From Pisolithus tinctorius (lineage: Eukaryota; Basidiomycota; Agaricomycetes; Boletales; Pisolithaceae): a DNA stretch of 64,000 nt. Positions 1-10,593 of this stretch are shown here, piece after piece. Each line of letters opens with the position of its first letter. Position 1 is the stretch's first letter. Under the pieces are notes generated by a model. The model was not told where the DNA came from. It ran no database searches and saw nothing but the letters and a program-made list of their open reading frames with translations. The DNA is taken from NCBI GenBank assembly GCA_024663395.1, contig JANFAH010000085.1, positions 1-64,000 of the forward strand. The letters run 5' to 3'. Both the position numbers and the translations under genes were made by a program.

Positions 1-725
1 TGCCATGGAGGGATGGCATTCTTGTATTTCGCGGCAGTCTCATCTCCAGGGTCTCCGTCTTCAAGGAGGTCAGCAGTCCATATAGGTTGATTGTCGGAGT
101 CAAGGATAGAAAGCGAGATGCCGTCAGCATTTCCGGTGTTCAAGACGGGGTAATATACATCCATCCAGGCAGAGGGATGGTCGAGCGTTGACGTGGTACT
201 GAGAGTAGCCTGTCGCGATTTTGGGGATCCAGCATCGAAAATAGGCTCCGTCGAAGGAGCCGATATACCAAGCTCTCTCTGGAAGAAAGACAAGACATCT
301 TTCGCGCCATGGAAATCTTCCACTGAACCAGCTAAGTGAGGGTGGGTAGCATAGTGACGCGAATGGTTAAGGGCCGATGCGGTGGACGGCACGGAGCTGC
401 ACAGTATGCCTAACGGTCAAGACGTATCTGGAACGATAATACCAAGAACTTACAGGAACGTTCTTTCGATACGCGCAGTGTAACCACTTCGTGGGTGTTT
501 GTGAGCACCTTTGCGACCTCGGTTCAGGAGTACTGAGTGATGATTGGCGAATATACCAGAGAGCAGGAGTAGTGATGCTGCGGCGATGCCGAGGACTCTA
601 CGGAAACGCGCAGGACGAATGCGCTTGTCCTCAGCGGTGGGCTCCTCAAGGTCGTGGTCCGCCGGGTTGAATACCCCCTTTTCTTTCTTGTCGATGACGG
701 GAGGCGAGTTAGCCAACAGTCCCAT
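1..725 (-). CDS. Glutamate carboxypeptidase II-like M28 peptidase, duplicate copy (5' part only)
   Basis: This is the 5' end of a second copy of the gene at 2076-5223; the rest lies left of the window. Exon 1 is 725-454, ending at a GTAAG donor, and exon 2 starts at 396 and runs off the edge. The protein begins MGLLANSPPV, has a charged cytoplasmic head (about residues 10-42), then one membrane segment (GIAAASLLLLSGIFA) as in type II membrane proteases of the FOLH1/transferrin-receptor family, then the start of the luminal domain. The exon 1 product is identical to that of the right copy, and exon 2 shows only scattered changes with no stop or frameshift. Whether the off-window part is intact cannot be seen. 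Confidence 0.88.
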
Positions 726-730
726 TAATT

Positions 731-792
731 ATTAGGGCGCCTCAGAGTAGACCGCAGTTGCAGTCGCACGGCCTACTCTGAGCCTCCCTAAT
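731..792. promoter_or_regulatory. Large inverted repeat in the shared peptidase/PEX14 promoter (left copy)
   Basis: Two 24-nt arms (731-754 and 769-792) are reverse complements except for three mismatches and flank a 14-nt loop. The core of each arm is CTCAGAGTAG / CTACTCTGAG. It starts 6 bases upstream of the peptidase ATG, so in that transcript it could form a strong 5'-UTR hairpin; seen as DNA it is a palindromic operator-like site between two divergent genes. The rest of the 315-base gap (726-1040) shows no gene. Confidence 0.8.
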
Positions 793-1040
793 TTTATACA
801 TAAATCTCCAACAGTTTCCCACCCATGGGAGCGAAGTTTCGGCCACTGTTCTCCGCCAAAAATAGAGGAACCCTTGGAAGAGGTAATACGTGAGTGGCTG
901 CATTGCGATGTCTTCCTCGTAAACGTAGGTATTCTGACTGGCGCAATCCTGAGGGACGACAGTCACTAGGTCGGGCCGTCGTTCTCCAATTCCGGCCCAT
1001 CGCATTCCGTTTCCATCATGACCACCCACCCGCGCCAGTC

Positions 1041-2016
1041 ATGTCAGAGTCAGCAGAGAAACCCTCTGAAGACGATGCACAACCAATACAACCACAAACC
1101 ACCAGTGCCACTTCAGCACCGTCTGATCGCATTGAACTTGTATCCCGCGCCCGCACGTTCCTAAGTGCACCCGAAATACGATCTCAAGACTTGGATGCAA
1201 AGGCTACCTTCCTCTCAGAAAAGGGCCTTACAAGCAACGAGATCAACCGTCTGCTGCGTGAATTGGTGAGTCGTCTTTGGTAGGACTTCTGGAAACACTC
1301 ATGTAATTCTTGTCGTAGCCTCCACCAATCCCACCACGGACATATCCTCCTTCCCTACCTTCCGCGCTACCCAGCCTGCTCTTAGGCGTCGCAAGGGTGT
1401 TGACATGGATAACCGGAAGCTCTGCAGTCGTCTTTCTGATTTACTACGTACGTACCCACTCATATTCCCCGATAAGTATTGACCCCTCTATCAGCACTAT
1501 CTGCTCCCACGTCTCTCCAAATCATATGAGGGGCGCTTGGCACTACGAAACCACCAGCTTTCCCTCCTCTCGCGCCTCAGAGACTCTGCAGAGCGACTCA
1601 AGTCAGAGCAATCCCAATCCTACAAGGAGTTCCCTCGTCTCCTCAAGTACCATGAAGAAGAACCATTCGCAAGCTTTGAGAGATTGGACGATGTGATCGC
1701 ACACATGCAACTGTCACGATCGAACACACCACTCGGGTCGTCGGCATCACCGTCGGTTGGGGCCAACAGGAAGAGAGGCGAGGAGGTGCCAGAATTGACG
1801 ATCCTTCGGTGCGGACTGAATTGGAAAGTACACCAGCACTGCAGGGTAGCGGGAACCGCGGGGCGCAAGGGACGCTTATCATTCAAAGCTTCAATCAAAG
1901 CAACACTGTTTGCTTTCCGTCCAGGGTACACTAGTTCAGTACCTTTGCTCAGGGTTGACACCCATTTCATTTCGAATATTAACAAACACAGGCTCCCTTA
2001 TGAGTGTCCGAATTGA
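1041..2016 (+). pseudogene. PEX14: Truncated PEX14 copy with foreign C-terminus
   Basis: This is the left-unit copy of PEX14. Exons 1041-1265, 1319-1447 and 1495-2016 keep the same splice sites and frame as the full gene at 5545. It retains the N-terminal Pex14 domain (which binds PEX5 and PEX19 in the family; SRARTFLSAPEIRSQ), the proline-rich linker, the hydrophobic segment and the coiled-coil region. After codon TILRCGL (about 1815) the homology ends. The frame then reads about 66 codons of sequence that was the peptidase gene's 3' flank before a stop at 2014-2016. Predicted product is 291 aa against 450 aa for the complete copy. It is structurally a truncated duplicate; nothing shows whether it is expressed, and the open frame means a shortened protein is possible. 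Confidence 0.85.
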
Positions 2017-2075
2017 CAGAAATCATATGTGCAGAACGCCCCTGTGAGCTTCCCTCTGTACCTAATTAACAACCC

Positions 2076-5000
2076 CTACACATTCAACTGCTTAGCAAGC
2101 ACTTTGATCAACCTGGTAAGCCGCGCAGCCTCGTGCTCTGCCAGTGTTGCGTTGCGATCATAAACCACCGCTTCGGACAATGCGGGGAGGGTAGTTGCAC
2201 CATATCCTTCAACAGCATCAGTACCAGGAACATAAAAACACTCCAGTCTTTTTTTTTAGAACCCACCAAGGTACTTGCCCGGCGAAACACCGAGGTGCTT
2301 GTACCATTCACGGTCTTTGATCCCTCCTTCAGAAAGGAATCCTTGCTCGAACGTTCTTAACTTCTGGTTGACCTTCCTAACCCTAGCAATGGCCTTGATC
2401 AAGTTGCAGATAGGTCCCCTGCGCCGCTGTCGGCAGACGTCGCCTTGCTGTTCGAACTTTCCCACTATATCCCATACATGCTTCATATCGGCGTGGCGGC
2501 CAACCTCTGAGGAGTTCTTGGGGGAATATCCCAATAGGTATTTGATCCAATTGCAGACACGCTTGATAGTATGGCCATCCCGACGACCGCGAATGATCCT
2601 TCGAACCGCCCGGCGGAACTCCTTCTCGGCCTTCGCTTTCTCCATATCGAGCTTAAGGCTCGATTTTTGTAACTTCGAGATTGCCTTACGGAGCTTATCG
2701 AGTTTGGGGAGAACGTCTCTGTTGGGAGCGGATTCCTCCACACTACATTGTGTACTTAATTAGTAAAAAAAAGTAAAGAATCCGGACTATACTTACAGAT
2801 CAACGTAGGAATCGAGTTCCACGGCGTACTGTGTCGTATTCAACGGCAACACGATGGAGTCCGCAAGACGGAGCATGATCAAACCCAAATTCTTCGCGAC
2901 TGCGACCTGCCGCGGACGTTAGCCGAAAACATGTGGGAATGAAATGTGGTGTGTTACATGGCGGTGGAAACCAGGATCTCCATATCTCTCTTGCCACGCC
3001 TGCGAATCATAAATTGAGTGGTAGTGGTAAACTGCGTCCGTGGGTGTATAACCGAAACCTTGATCAGAGCTGGCTATCTAATAGCGATCTCAGCTCAATC
3101 TTGAAATAAAGTTCGCGCAAACTTACTCCGAGTCTTTGCAAGAAGACAGCATAATCGCTCCCGGACCCGAGAGGACTCAAACTGACAGTCGAGTCATCCA
3201 CATTTTCATAAACTTTGTTATTTCGGGTCCACATCTCTGCAAACTCCGCGTCTTGTACTCCAGTGTATGGACCGGAGTCGTATCGTGCATCCCAGAGTGT
3301 CTTGTTAGCTTGGGTAGGGTGCGGGACGTCTTGTGCAGATCTCTTGATAAGATGCGCAAGAGAGGGAGAGCCAGCAACTTCCCACCGGGAACCATAGACG
3401 GATACATCTTCGGGTACTTAGCACCAAAATAGGGAGGAAAACTGTCCTCTAAACTTACCGACATTGACGTATGAAACAGCGTGGGCTTGGATCCATTCAG
3501 CGAAGTCCTCGCCAAACTCAGTGCTACCCACTAGTCCGTGCTTCGGGGGAGATCAGGATTTGCCTTCTGCGTGCAAACGCAGTAAACTCACCTCCTCTGC
3601 ATCCCAACTAGCGAGCAAGATGGTACGAAGAGGCTGCCAACCTTGTTGGATCAAAGCACCGAGTCCGCGGACGACCTCCAGCAGAGATACTGTACCCGAA
3701 GTAGGATCTGCACCACCCGTAACCCAAGCTAACCAACGTTCTTTAGTCCCTGTATGACCCCAAGACTGTTATAACTCACCATCTCTGTGGCAACCGAGGA
3801 TAACTACTTCATCTTTGATGCGACCAGGAATCGCTGCCATGGTATTCCAAATGGGAGTCACTTGATTGTCAACTAAGCAGAGTACAGTAAATCACATCAC
3901 TGTCGCAGCCCCTAGAAAACTCACCATCGTTGGTCAACTTGATCAGATGGCTGCCTACTCTCCCGTTCAACTTCCTCCCTTCCTCGATCCCACCAAGCTC
4001 TTGTTCAAACAAAACCATGGCATTTGCCCAAGAAAGAGGAATGCTGGGAATGGAAGGCAGACAAGACGGGTCGGTACGTGTGACATTCGGATATGCAGGG
4101 AATCCAGGTGTAGTCGGATCACCTGGATAGATAGACAGGTATCCCACCGAGCCACGCTCGATAGATGTAGGATTGCGTGCAGGCCCGTTGGGGTAGGGCA
4201 AGTATCCGTTCTCAATAGTCACGCTACCATCGTCACGAGGATCACTATACATGATGACTCCAGCGATACCGTGCTGTTCGGCCCCTTGGATCTAAGGGAA
4301 AGGAAAGCCAAACCTAACACTCCATCGTATCTACAGCTTACCTTGAGACCGCGGAAGTTGCCACCATACCTGGCTAGGATTACCTTGCCAGTAAGATCTA
4401 CACCAGCTTCGACGAGCTTCTCATAATCATCTCTCGTTCCATAATTAGCATAGACGAGCTGGCCTATGGCTTCACCGGCTGCGCTCAAGCCGTGCCATGG
4501 AGGGATGGCATTCTTGTATTTCGCGGCAGTCTCATCTCCAGGGTCTCCGTCTTCAAGGAGGTCAGCAGTCCATATAGGTTGATTGTCGGAGTCAAGGATA
4601 GAAAGCGAGATGCCGTCAGCATTTCCGGTATCCAAGACGGGGTAATATACATCCATCCAGGCAGAGGGATGGTCGAGCGTTGACGTGGTACTGAGAGTAG
4701 CCTGTCGCGATTTGGGGGATCCAGCATCGAAGATAGGCTCCGTCGAAGGAGCCGATATACCAAGCTCTCTCTGGAAGAAAGACAAAACATCTTTCGCGTC
4801 TTGGAAATCTTCCACTGAACCGGCTAAATGAGGGTGGGTAGCATAGTGACGCGAATAGTTAAGGGCCGATGCGGTGGACGGCACGGAGCTATATAGTATG
4901 CCTAACAGTCAAGACGTATCTGGAATGATAATGATAATACCAAGGACTTACAGGAACGTCCTTTCGATACGCGCAGTGTAACCACTTCGTGGGTGTTTGT

Positions 5001-5223
5001 GAGCACCTTTGCGACCTCGGTTCAGGAGTACTGAGTGATGATTGGCGAATATACCAGAGAGCAGGAGTAGTGATGCTGCGGCGATGCCGAGGACTCTACG
5101 GAAACGCGCAGGACGAATGCGCTTGTCCTCAGCGGTGGGCTCCTCAAGGTCGTGGTCCGCCGGGTTGAATACCCCCTTTTCTTTCTTGTCGATGACGGGA
5201 GGCGAGTTAGCCAACAGTCCCAT
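2076..5223 (-). CDS. Glutamate carboxypeptidase II / Vps70-like M28B metallopeptidase
   Basis: A type II membrane zinc peptidase of the FOLH1/transferrin-receptor-like family. Exon 1 is 5223-4952 (cytoplasmic head plus one membrane segment), exon 2 4888-4342, exon 3 4291-3925, then several exons down to a stop at 2076-2078. Order of domains: membrane anchor, protease-associated domain (GSVGYLSIYPGDPTTPG lies at its end), M28 catalytic domain, C-terminal dimerisation domain. All five zinc ligands of human FOLH1 have counterparts: His in CHRD, Asp in GGADPTSG, the SWDAEE pair (catalytic Glu plus ligand), Asp in SYVNVD, His in YHYHSIYDS. The Asn of the usual NHRD is Cys here. The last exon ends ...EHEAARLTRLIKVLAKQLNV. 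Expected in an endomembrane compartment with the active site luminal; the substrate is not predictable from sequence. It is divergent from PEX14 across a 321-bp promoter. Confidence 0.93.
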
Positions 5224-5228
5224 TAATT

Positions 5229-5290
5229 ATTAGGGCGCCTCAGAGTAGACCGCAGTTGCAGTCGCACGGCCTACTCTGAGCCTCCCTAAT
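5229..5290. promoter_or_regulatory. Large inverted repeat in the shared peptidase/PEX14 promoter (right copy)
   Basis: Same structure as at 731-792: arms 5229-5252 and 5267-5290 with a 14-nt loop, again 6 bases from the peptidase start codon. Both arms and the loop are unchanged between the two duplicate units. The remainder of 5224-5544 holds no gene; it is the divergent promoter of the peptidase and PEX14. Confidence 0.8.
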
Positions 5291-5544
5291 TTTATACATA
5301 AATCTCCAACAGTTTCCCACCCATGGGAGCGAAGTCTCGGCCACTGTTCTCCGCCAAAAATAGAGGAACCCTTGGAAGAGGTACGTGAGTGGCTGCATTG
5401 CGATGTCTTCCTCGTAAACGTAGGTATTCTGACTGGCGCAATCCTGAGGGACGACAGTCACTAGGTCGGGCCGTCGTTCTCCAATTCCGGCCCGCCACAT
5501 TCCGTCTTCATCTTGTCCACCCACTTGACTTGGCGGCGCCAGCC

Positions 5545-7062
5545 ATGTCAGAGTCAGCAGAGAAACCCTCTGAAGACGGTGCACAACCAGTACAACCACA
5601 AACCACCAGTGCTACTTCAGCGCCGTCTGATCGCATCGAACTTATATCCCGCGCCCGCACGTTCCTAAGTGCGCCCGAAATACGATCTCAAGACTTGGAT
5701 GCAAAGGCTACCTTCCTCTCAGAAAAGGGCCTCACAAGCAGCGAGATCAACCGTCTTCTGCGCGAACTGGTGAGTCGTCTTTGGTAGGACTTCTGGAAAC
5801 GCTGATGTAATTCTTGTCGTAGCCTCCACCAATCCCACCACGGACATATCCTCCTTCCCCACCTTCTGCGCTACCCAGCCTACTCTTAGGCGTCGCAAGG
5901 GTGTTTACATGGATAACCGGAAGCTCTGCAATCGTCTTTTTGATTTACTACGTATGTACCCACTCATATTCCCCGATACGCATTGACCCTTCTCTCAGCG
6001 CTATCTGCTCCCACGTCTCTCCAAGTCCTATGAAGCGCGCTTGGCACTACGAAACCACCAGCTTTCCCTCCTCTCGCGCCTCAGAGACTCTGCGGAGCGA
6101 CTCAGGTCAGAGCAATCCCAATCCTACAAGGAGTTCCCTCGTCTCCTCAAGTACCATGAAGAAGAACCATTCGCAAGCTTTGAGAGATTGGACGATGTGA
6201 TCGCACACATGCAACTGTCACGATCGAGCACACCACTCGGGTCGTCGGCATCACCGTCGGTTCAGGCCAACAACAAAAAGAGAGGCGAGGAGGTGCCAGA
6301 ATTGACGATCCTTCGGTGCGGACTGACTGAATTAGCCCGGTCGAAAAACGGAGGCAGAGGTGGCAGTAATAGCGATGATTTACTTTCGGTGTCAACGGAA
6401 GAACTCTTTTCCTACCTGGAAAGCAAGTTGCCGTGGATCTCGGGGGAGCAAGAGCAGGGTGCCCAGCATCAGGTCTGTTCTTCAACGTTCGAATCTGTCG
6501 CACACCACCATACTGAATTACCTCTTATAATACATAGGCTTTGCTGTGGAAATTCTTGACTACGTGCCCATTATTCACATCGTCACCGCCACCATCAAGC
6601 GAGGGCTTAAGCGATGCTAGAACTGTACCTCCACCTCCACACCCCTCCCACCTCCTCTGGAAATACACACCTGCAACCCCACCACCTGTACCCCCTATCA
6701 TTGCCAGCCTCTCCAAGCTCCGATTAACTTTACCTCGCAAGCCGCAATATAAGTCCGACGCTAGCACTGTTCCATTTATGTCAGCATCACAGACAACACT
6801 CCTCCCTACCCCGTTCCAACGAACCCTTCAAGTTCTATCGGACCTCACGGGCTACATAACAACCCAAACGTACTCCCTTGGTATGTTGCCCTCTACCACG
6901 CCATCATCGATTATCCGGGGAACAGCGGCTGCGGGTGATTCTGTGCAAGAGGATGAGATACGTCGCGAAATTCGGGCCCTGAAAGGCTTGGTGTTGAACA
7001 GGAGATCATTCCTCCCTACCAGTAATGGAAACGGTACTGGATCTCTTCCGGGGGTAATTTAG
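5545..7062 (+). CDS. PEX14: Peroxin-14, docking component of peroxisomal protein import
   Basis: The complete PEX14 gene, exons 5545-5769, 5823-5951, 5999-6472 and 6538-7062, coding for 450 aa. The N-terminal Pex14 domain (about residues 22-75) shows the family pattern SRARTFLSAPEIRS...KATFLSEKGLTSSEINRLL; in the family it binds the cargo receptor PEX5 through aromatic motifs and also PEX19 and PEX13. Then follow a proline-rich stretch, a hydrophobic segment (SAIVFLIYY) that anchors the protein in the peroxisome membrane, a coiled coil (YEARLALRNHQLSLLSRLRD) and a low-complexity C-terminal half. Intron phases are 0 at all three junctions. The gene straddles the right border of the tandem duplication, so only this copy kept exon 4 and the end of exon 3. 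Exon 4 has weak family similarity and is supported mainly by the open frame. Confidence 0.92.
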
Positions 7063-7317
7063 GACGGCCTTCCAGCGAGCCTAGGAGGGTGGCCGCAACC
7101 AGATATTGTATCTACATGAATCTATCTTGGCAAGTCGCTCACAGCAGACGACGAAATAATAGAAATAAATACAACGATATAATTACAGCAAAACTCAGCA
7201 AGTGCTTTAGAAGGTACGGTAACCGCCAATTCCACGACGTAAACAAGGGCTAGCGTGCCGAGTAAATCAGTCATCCACCCCAGTCTCGTATTGGTCTGCA
7301 CGGCAAATACCACGCGT

Positions 7318-9842
7318 CTAGCATTGTCCAAGGAAGCTATTCTTCGGGAAAGGTCGGCCAAAGTCGCCTCTCCACGTTGTCAAGTTTGGGTTCGTATAGG
7401 CCTCTAAGTAGCTAAAAATTTAAATGCACGTCAATGACACAAAATGGTCAAGGGCAAGGCGCATACGTATTGATATACTTCGAAGTTGGAAAATCTTTCG
7501 GATCACATCCGATATTCCTGCTGTTCTTGGGCTGATACACCCGTATGTAGTCCACTCGCATGTGTGCAGGGAAGGGAAGATTGTCGAGATCAACCGGCCC
7601 AAAGTTCGTTGACATGCCCAAGTCCAAGATAACATACTAACGAGTAGAGTTGCATTTTTCCTTTAGCGCCGCATAATGCGATAGGCAACAAGACATACCA
7701 TCGGTTCTTGAGGTACAGGGCGCGCAGATATCTGGACAGCAGAGTCGGCACCCATGCCCGCGACATTGAGTGTCCACGAAACCTGGTTATTCGATATCCA
7801 CGTTATGTACTGTGACCCGAAATCAGATCACGACTTTGCGTTGACTCGCAGAACTTACAGCGTTGTCAAATCCAGGAACGTACTGCGCCACGAGCGGTCT
7901 CAATGGAGTGTTCGAAGAAGGGTGTAGCAGAACCTACCTCAAACCCATATATCGAGAAACACCCACTGGTTCCCTCATAACAATTCTGATCCGTGGTAGT
8001 AACTACGGACGTTGCCTGCTGAAGGACGGAGCCAATATACGTGTTATGAGTGGAAATCGTTGGATCGCGAATGATCTCGTTCAGCGAGGTATTCTTCCAA
8101 AGATATCCAGCGTTAAACGGCTGCAAGTCAAGTGTTAACGTCTCGATACCGGAAAACGGCTGAGACAAACTCACCGCCCACTGAGCGGACTGCGAGACCT
8201 GGCCCACAAAGTCACTCGAAATCTACGGTGTACACCTCAGCAAGACCACAGTACCGAAAAACATTCACTCGCCTGCGCTTCAAACATATCAATTTCGGGT
8301 GCGGAACGACCAACGTATGTACCATCGGAGTGAACGGGTCCTGGGTGGAACTCGCCCTTACAAGTGCAACGGGATAACTTCTGTCCTGGGAGCCATGAGA
8401 GAACGCCGCCTTTTCCTGCATCGCCATTCACCGTTGCGGCGACAGGTTGGCCGTTAATAGTCTGGTTCGCAACAGTGCCGACATCGCACGCATCGTAAGT
8501 GTACGGCCACTACATGCAAAATTTTCAGCTAGATCCAGAGCCTCAACGGCCTCGGCAGCTCACCATTCCCTCGAGACTGGCACCATATCCAGCTCTTCCA
8601 AGGTTACCCATGGTCCATATTGCAGGCCAGAAACCTATGAAACCATGTCATGTTCACTGGACGTCAACGACAAAAACCACGGACCCATAACGTTAGGGAC
8701 GCCGGGTAGTGACACATTCGCTTCTATGTACCCGCCTGTGAAGCAGAACTTATTCCACGTAGACATCATCCCTGGGAAGTGCGACGCAGTGATTCAAGCG
8801 GACAAAAGTGCACATAACGAACTCTACCTACCCCCTTGATAACTTAAGTTATGTGTGTTCTTCCGAGAGAGGGTTACTTGGAGGTAACCATCTTTGGTTA
8901 CGAGTGCTTCTGGGCTATACCATTCCAGATTATTTGTTTCCTAAAAAGCCTTCCAGTACACCACATATTTCTGAGGGTGACAACGAACCCAGTAGTGCAA
9001 GTCGACTGCTTCCCAATAGGGATCGTCCCCTGGCCAGAAAGTTCTCCCTGGGACGTTAAACTCATCTGAAAAGACTAGTTCCATTTCTGGTCCACCGTTC
9101 CATGAGGGTTTCGTGTAGGAGTCCTTGGGGGTGTCAACGTCGATGAGGGACCGGAAGCCGTAAATTTCTGGTACCTTAGATTTGAACTGTAAGGAGGGAT
9201 AAACCAGAATGTATGGTTGTGTACCTGACCACTGGCATTGATACCACCCAGATTAAAGCCACCATTCGTAGACATTTTATGCCGCGTTAAAAATGAGAAT
9301 ACTGGGAAACCAGCACTGGAAAGACGTGTTAGCCGAATATATGCATCATAGAAATGACAAGAAAGACGCATACAAGAGGGATATGAAAACAAACATGAGG
9401 ACGAACAGACAGCCCAGGTTGATGCAGCGGCTGTCCACGCCTCGAGAGATGCATCCCGATGGAGAGTCATATTCCGGGTCGTGGAGGTCGTCATCAGGCT
9501 CCTTCGAGTCCGGAGATAGGTCCGTTCCCCATAACCTGGGATCGGGGCCAAGATGGAACTGCAGAACGTAAGAAGGAAGCAGCGGAGGTAGACGACTGAA
9601 CACGGACCTGATCAGTCAAGGAGGGTATTCGTGAGCCTGCACCGGCTGAATACGGTGTTTCTGTCTAGGTCGCAGTTGAGACTTGAGGCAGCGAGAGAAC
9701 AAAACGCACTCACAGTTGAACTTGCAATGCTCACTACTCTATCCCGTGGCTGTATGCCAGCCGAGCTTCGCCGCGAGGGGGTCGCAAGACTCGTTTTCGA
9801 TGGGAAGGGAGTCAGGTCGTCTAGCTCTGGTGGGGGCAACAT
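7318..9842 (-). CDS. KRE6: KRE6/SKN1-type GH16 protein of beta-1,6-glucan synthesis
   Basis: A type II membrane protein required in the family for cell-wall beta-1,6-glucan, acting in ER/Golgi or at the plasma membrane. About eleven exons can be joined. The order is: short Ser/Pro-rich cytoplasmic head, membrane segment (LGCLFVLMFVFISLL), NGGFNLGGINASGQ, then the GH16-like SKN1 domain. Family signatures are MELVFSDEFNVPGRTFWPG, GFWPAIWTMGNLGRAGYGA, WPYTYDACDVGT and the catalytic-type EIDMFEAQ; the C-terminus is RPFPKNSFLGQC, the normal end of fungal KRE6. The intron at 8272-8223 has a GC donor (CAG|GCGAGT) and is the only splice that keeps the frame there. The start at 9842 is the first in-frame ATG after an upstream stop. 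It gives a cytoplasmic head shorter than usual, so an extra 5' exon between 9843 and 10150 is possible. Confidence 0.9.
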
Positions 9843-10593
9843 GCAGGAAGGAGGGGGAGTCAGGATGGTTAGTGGCTGGGAGGAGATACCAAGCGTGGCC
9901 CTAATGGATCCTCCCGTTACTACAGACTAATTGGCAACATGAATACCCTCCCCCTCTTTTGATGCACGCCACTCCTACTCGGCCAACCAGCTCGCTTGTC
10001 GCTGGAGCACACCCATTTGGACCAGAACTTACTCTTGTGTACCGGCTGAAACCGGGGATCCACGGTGGTCATTATGTCTTGGCGGCGCGACATGGCGACC
10101 GGGGCTCCATGAGAGAAGCAACCTCGGACCTCTGGTGGAGCCACCAGTCCGGATACTGTGGATCCAAGTGATATGCATCTAATTTCTCTGAAATTCGTGG
10201 CTCACTTTTAGTGCGGACGACAACGAGGAGTTCATAAACATCCCACAGGACGGTGAGATAACCTTGTTGTCTCCCCACAACCAGTAGGTCTGGGCCAACT
10301 CCTCTGGGCGATATTTGAGTGGGGCTTGCTGCGGTAGGTGTTTGCGGGAGCTGTCCTCGCCGTTCTCCGATAATGGCCCAATACTCAGCTCCTTCCCGAC
10401 GACCATATCGCCCCCGTTTGACTTTACTGTAATTAATTTTACTTCTCATATCAACCCAAATCGGGGAGGAGTGGTTACATGCCGCTCGACCCGAACAACG
10501 ACCCTTGCTGTACTAGTACAAGTATCAGTTCTGGTTTACCTACTGAGGAAAAGGCAACCCACAGACGACTCTAATTTCCTCGTGATCGACGAT
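9843..10593. other. Divergent promoter region of KRE6 and the dehydrogenase gene
   Basis: About 750 bases between two divergent starts. No reading frame here has recognisable similarity; a missing first exon of the KRE6 gene could lie in the part nearest 9843. No TATA box or other clear element was identified. Confidence 0.4.

Larger units (their letters stand above)
1..1819. repeat. Left unit of 4.5-kb direct tandem duplication (partial)
   Basis: Bases 1-1819 match 4494 to about 6323 almost base for base, with scattered substitutions and small indels (for example an extra 3 nt near 885). The offset moves only between about 4495 and 4504. The match stops abruptly inside PEX14 exon 3: left copy sequence after gcggactga continues into the 3' flank of the peptidase gene, right copy continues as PEX14. 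That is the layout of a simple head-to-tail duplication whose right unit starts at about 1820, so the left unit should begin about 2.7 kb outside the window. Confidence 0.93.
1820..6323. repeat. Right unit of 4.5-kb direct tandem duplication
   Basis: This is the complete second unit inferred from the break at 1819/6323. It contains the whole peptidase gene (2076-5223, minus strand), the shared promoter with its inverted repeat, and PEX14 exons 1, 2 and part of exon 3. A short shared ctgaatt lies at both breakpoints, which would fit joining by microhomology. The start of the unit at 1820 is inferred, since the matching left border lies off the window. Confidence 0.8.

Noticed and set aside
8447..9069. 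Plus-strand open frames opposite the KRE6 gene
   Set aside because: They are shadows of the minus-strand exons, which carry clear family motifs.
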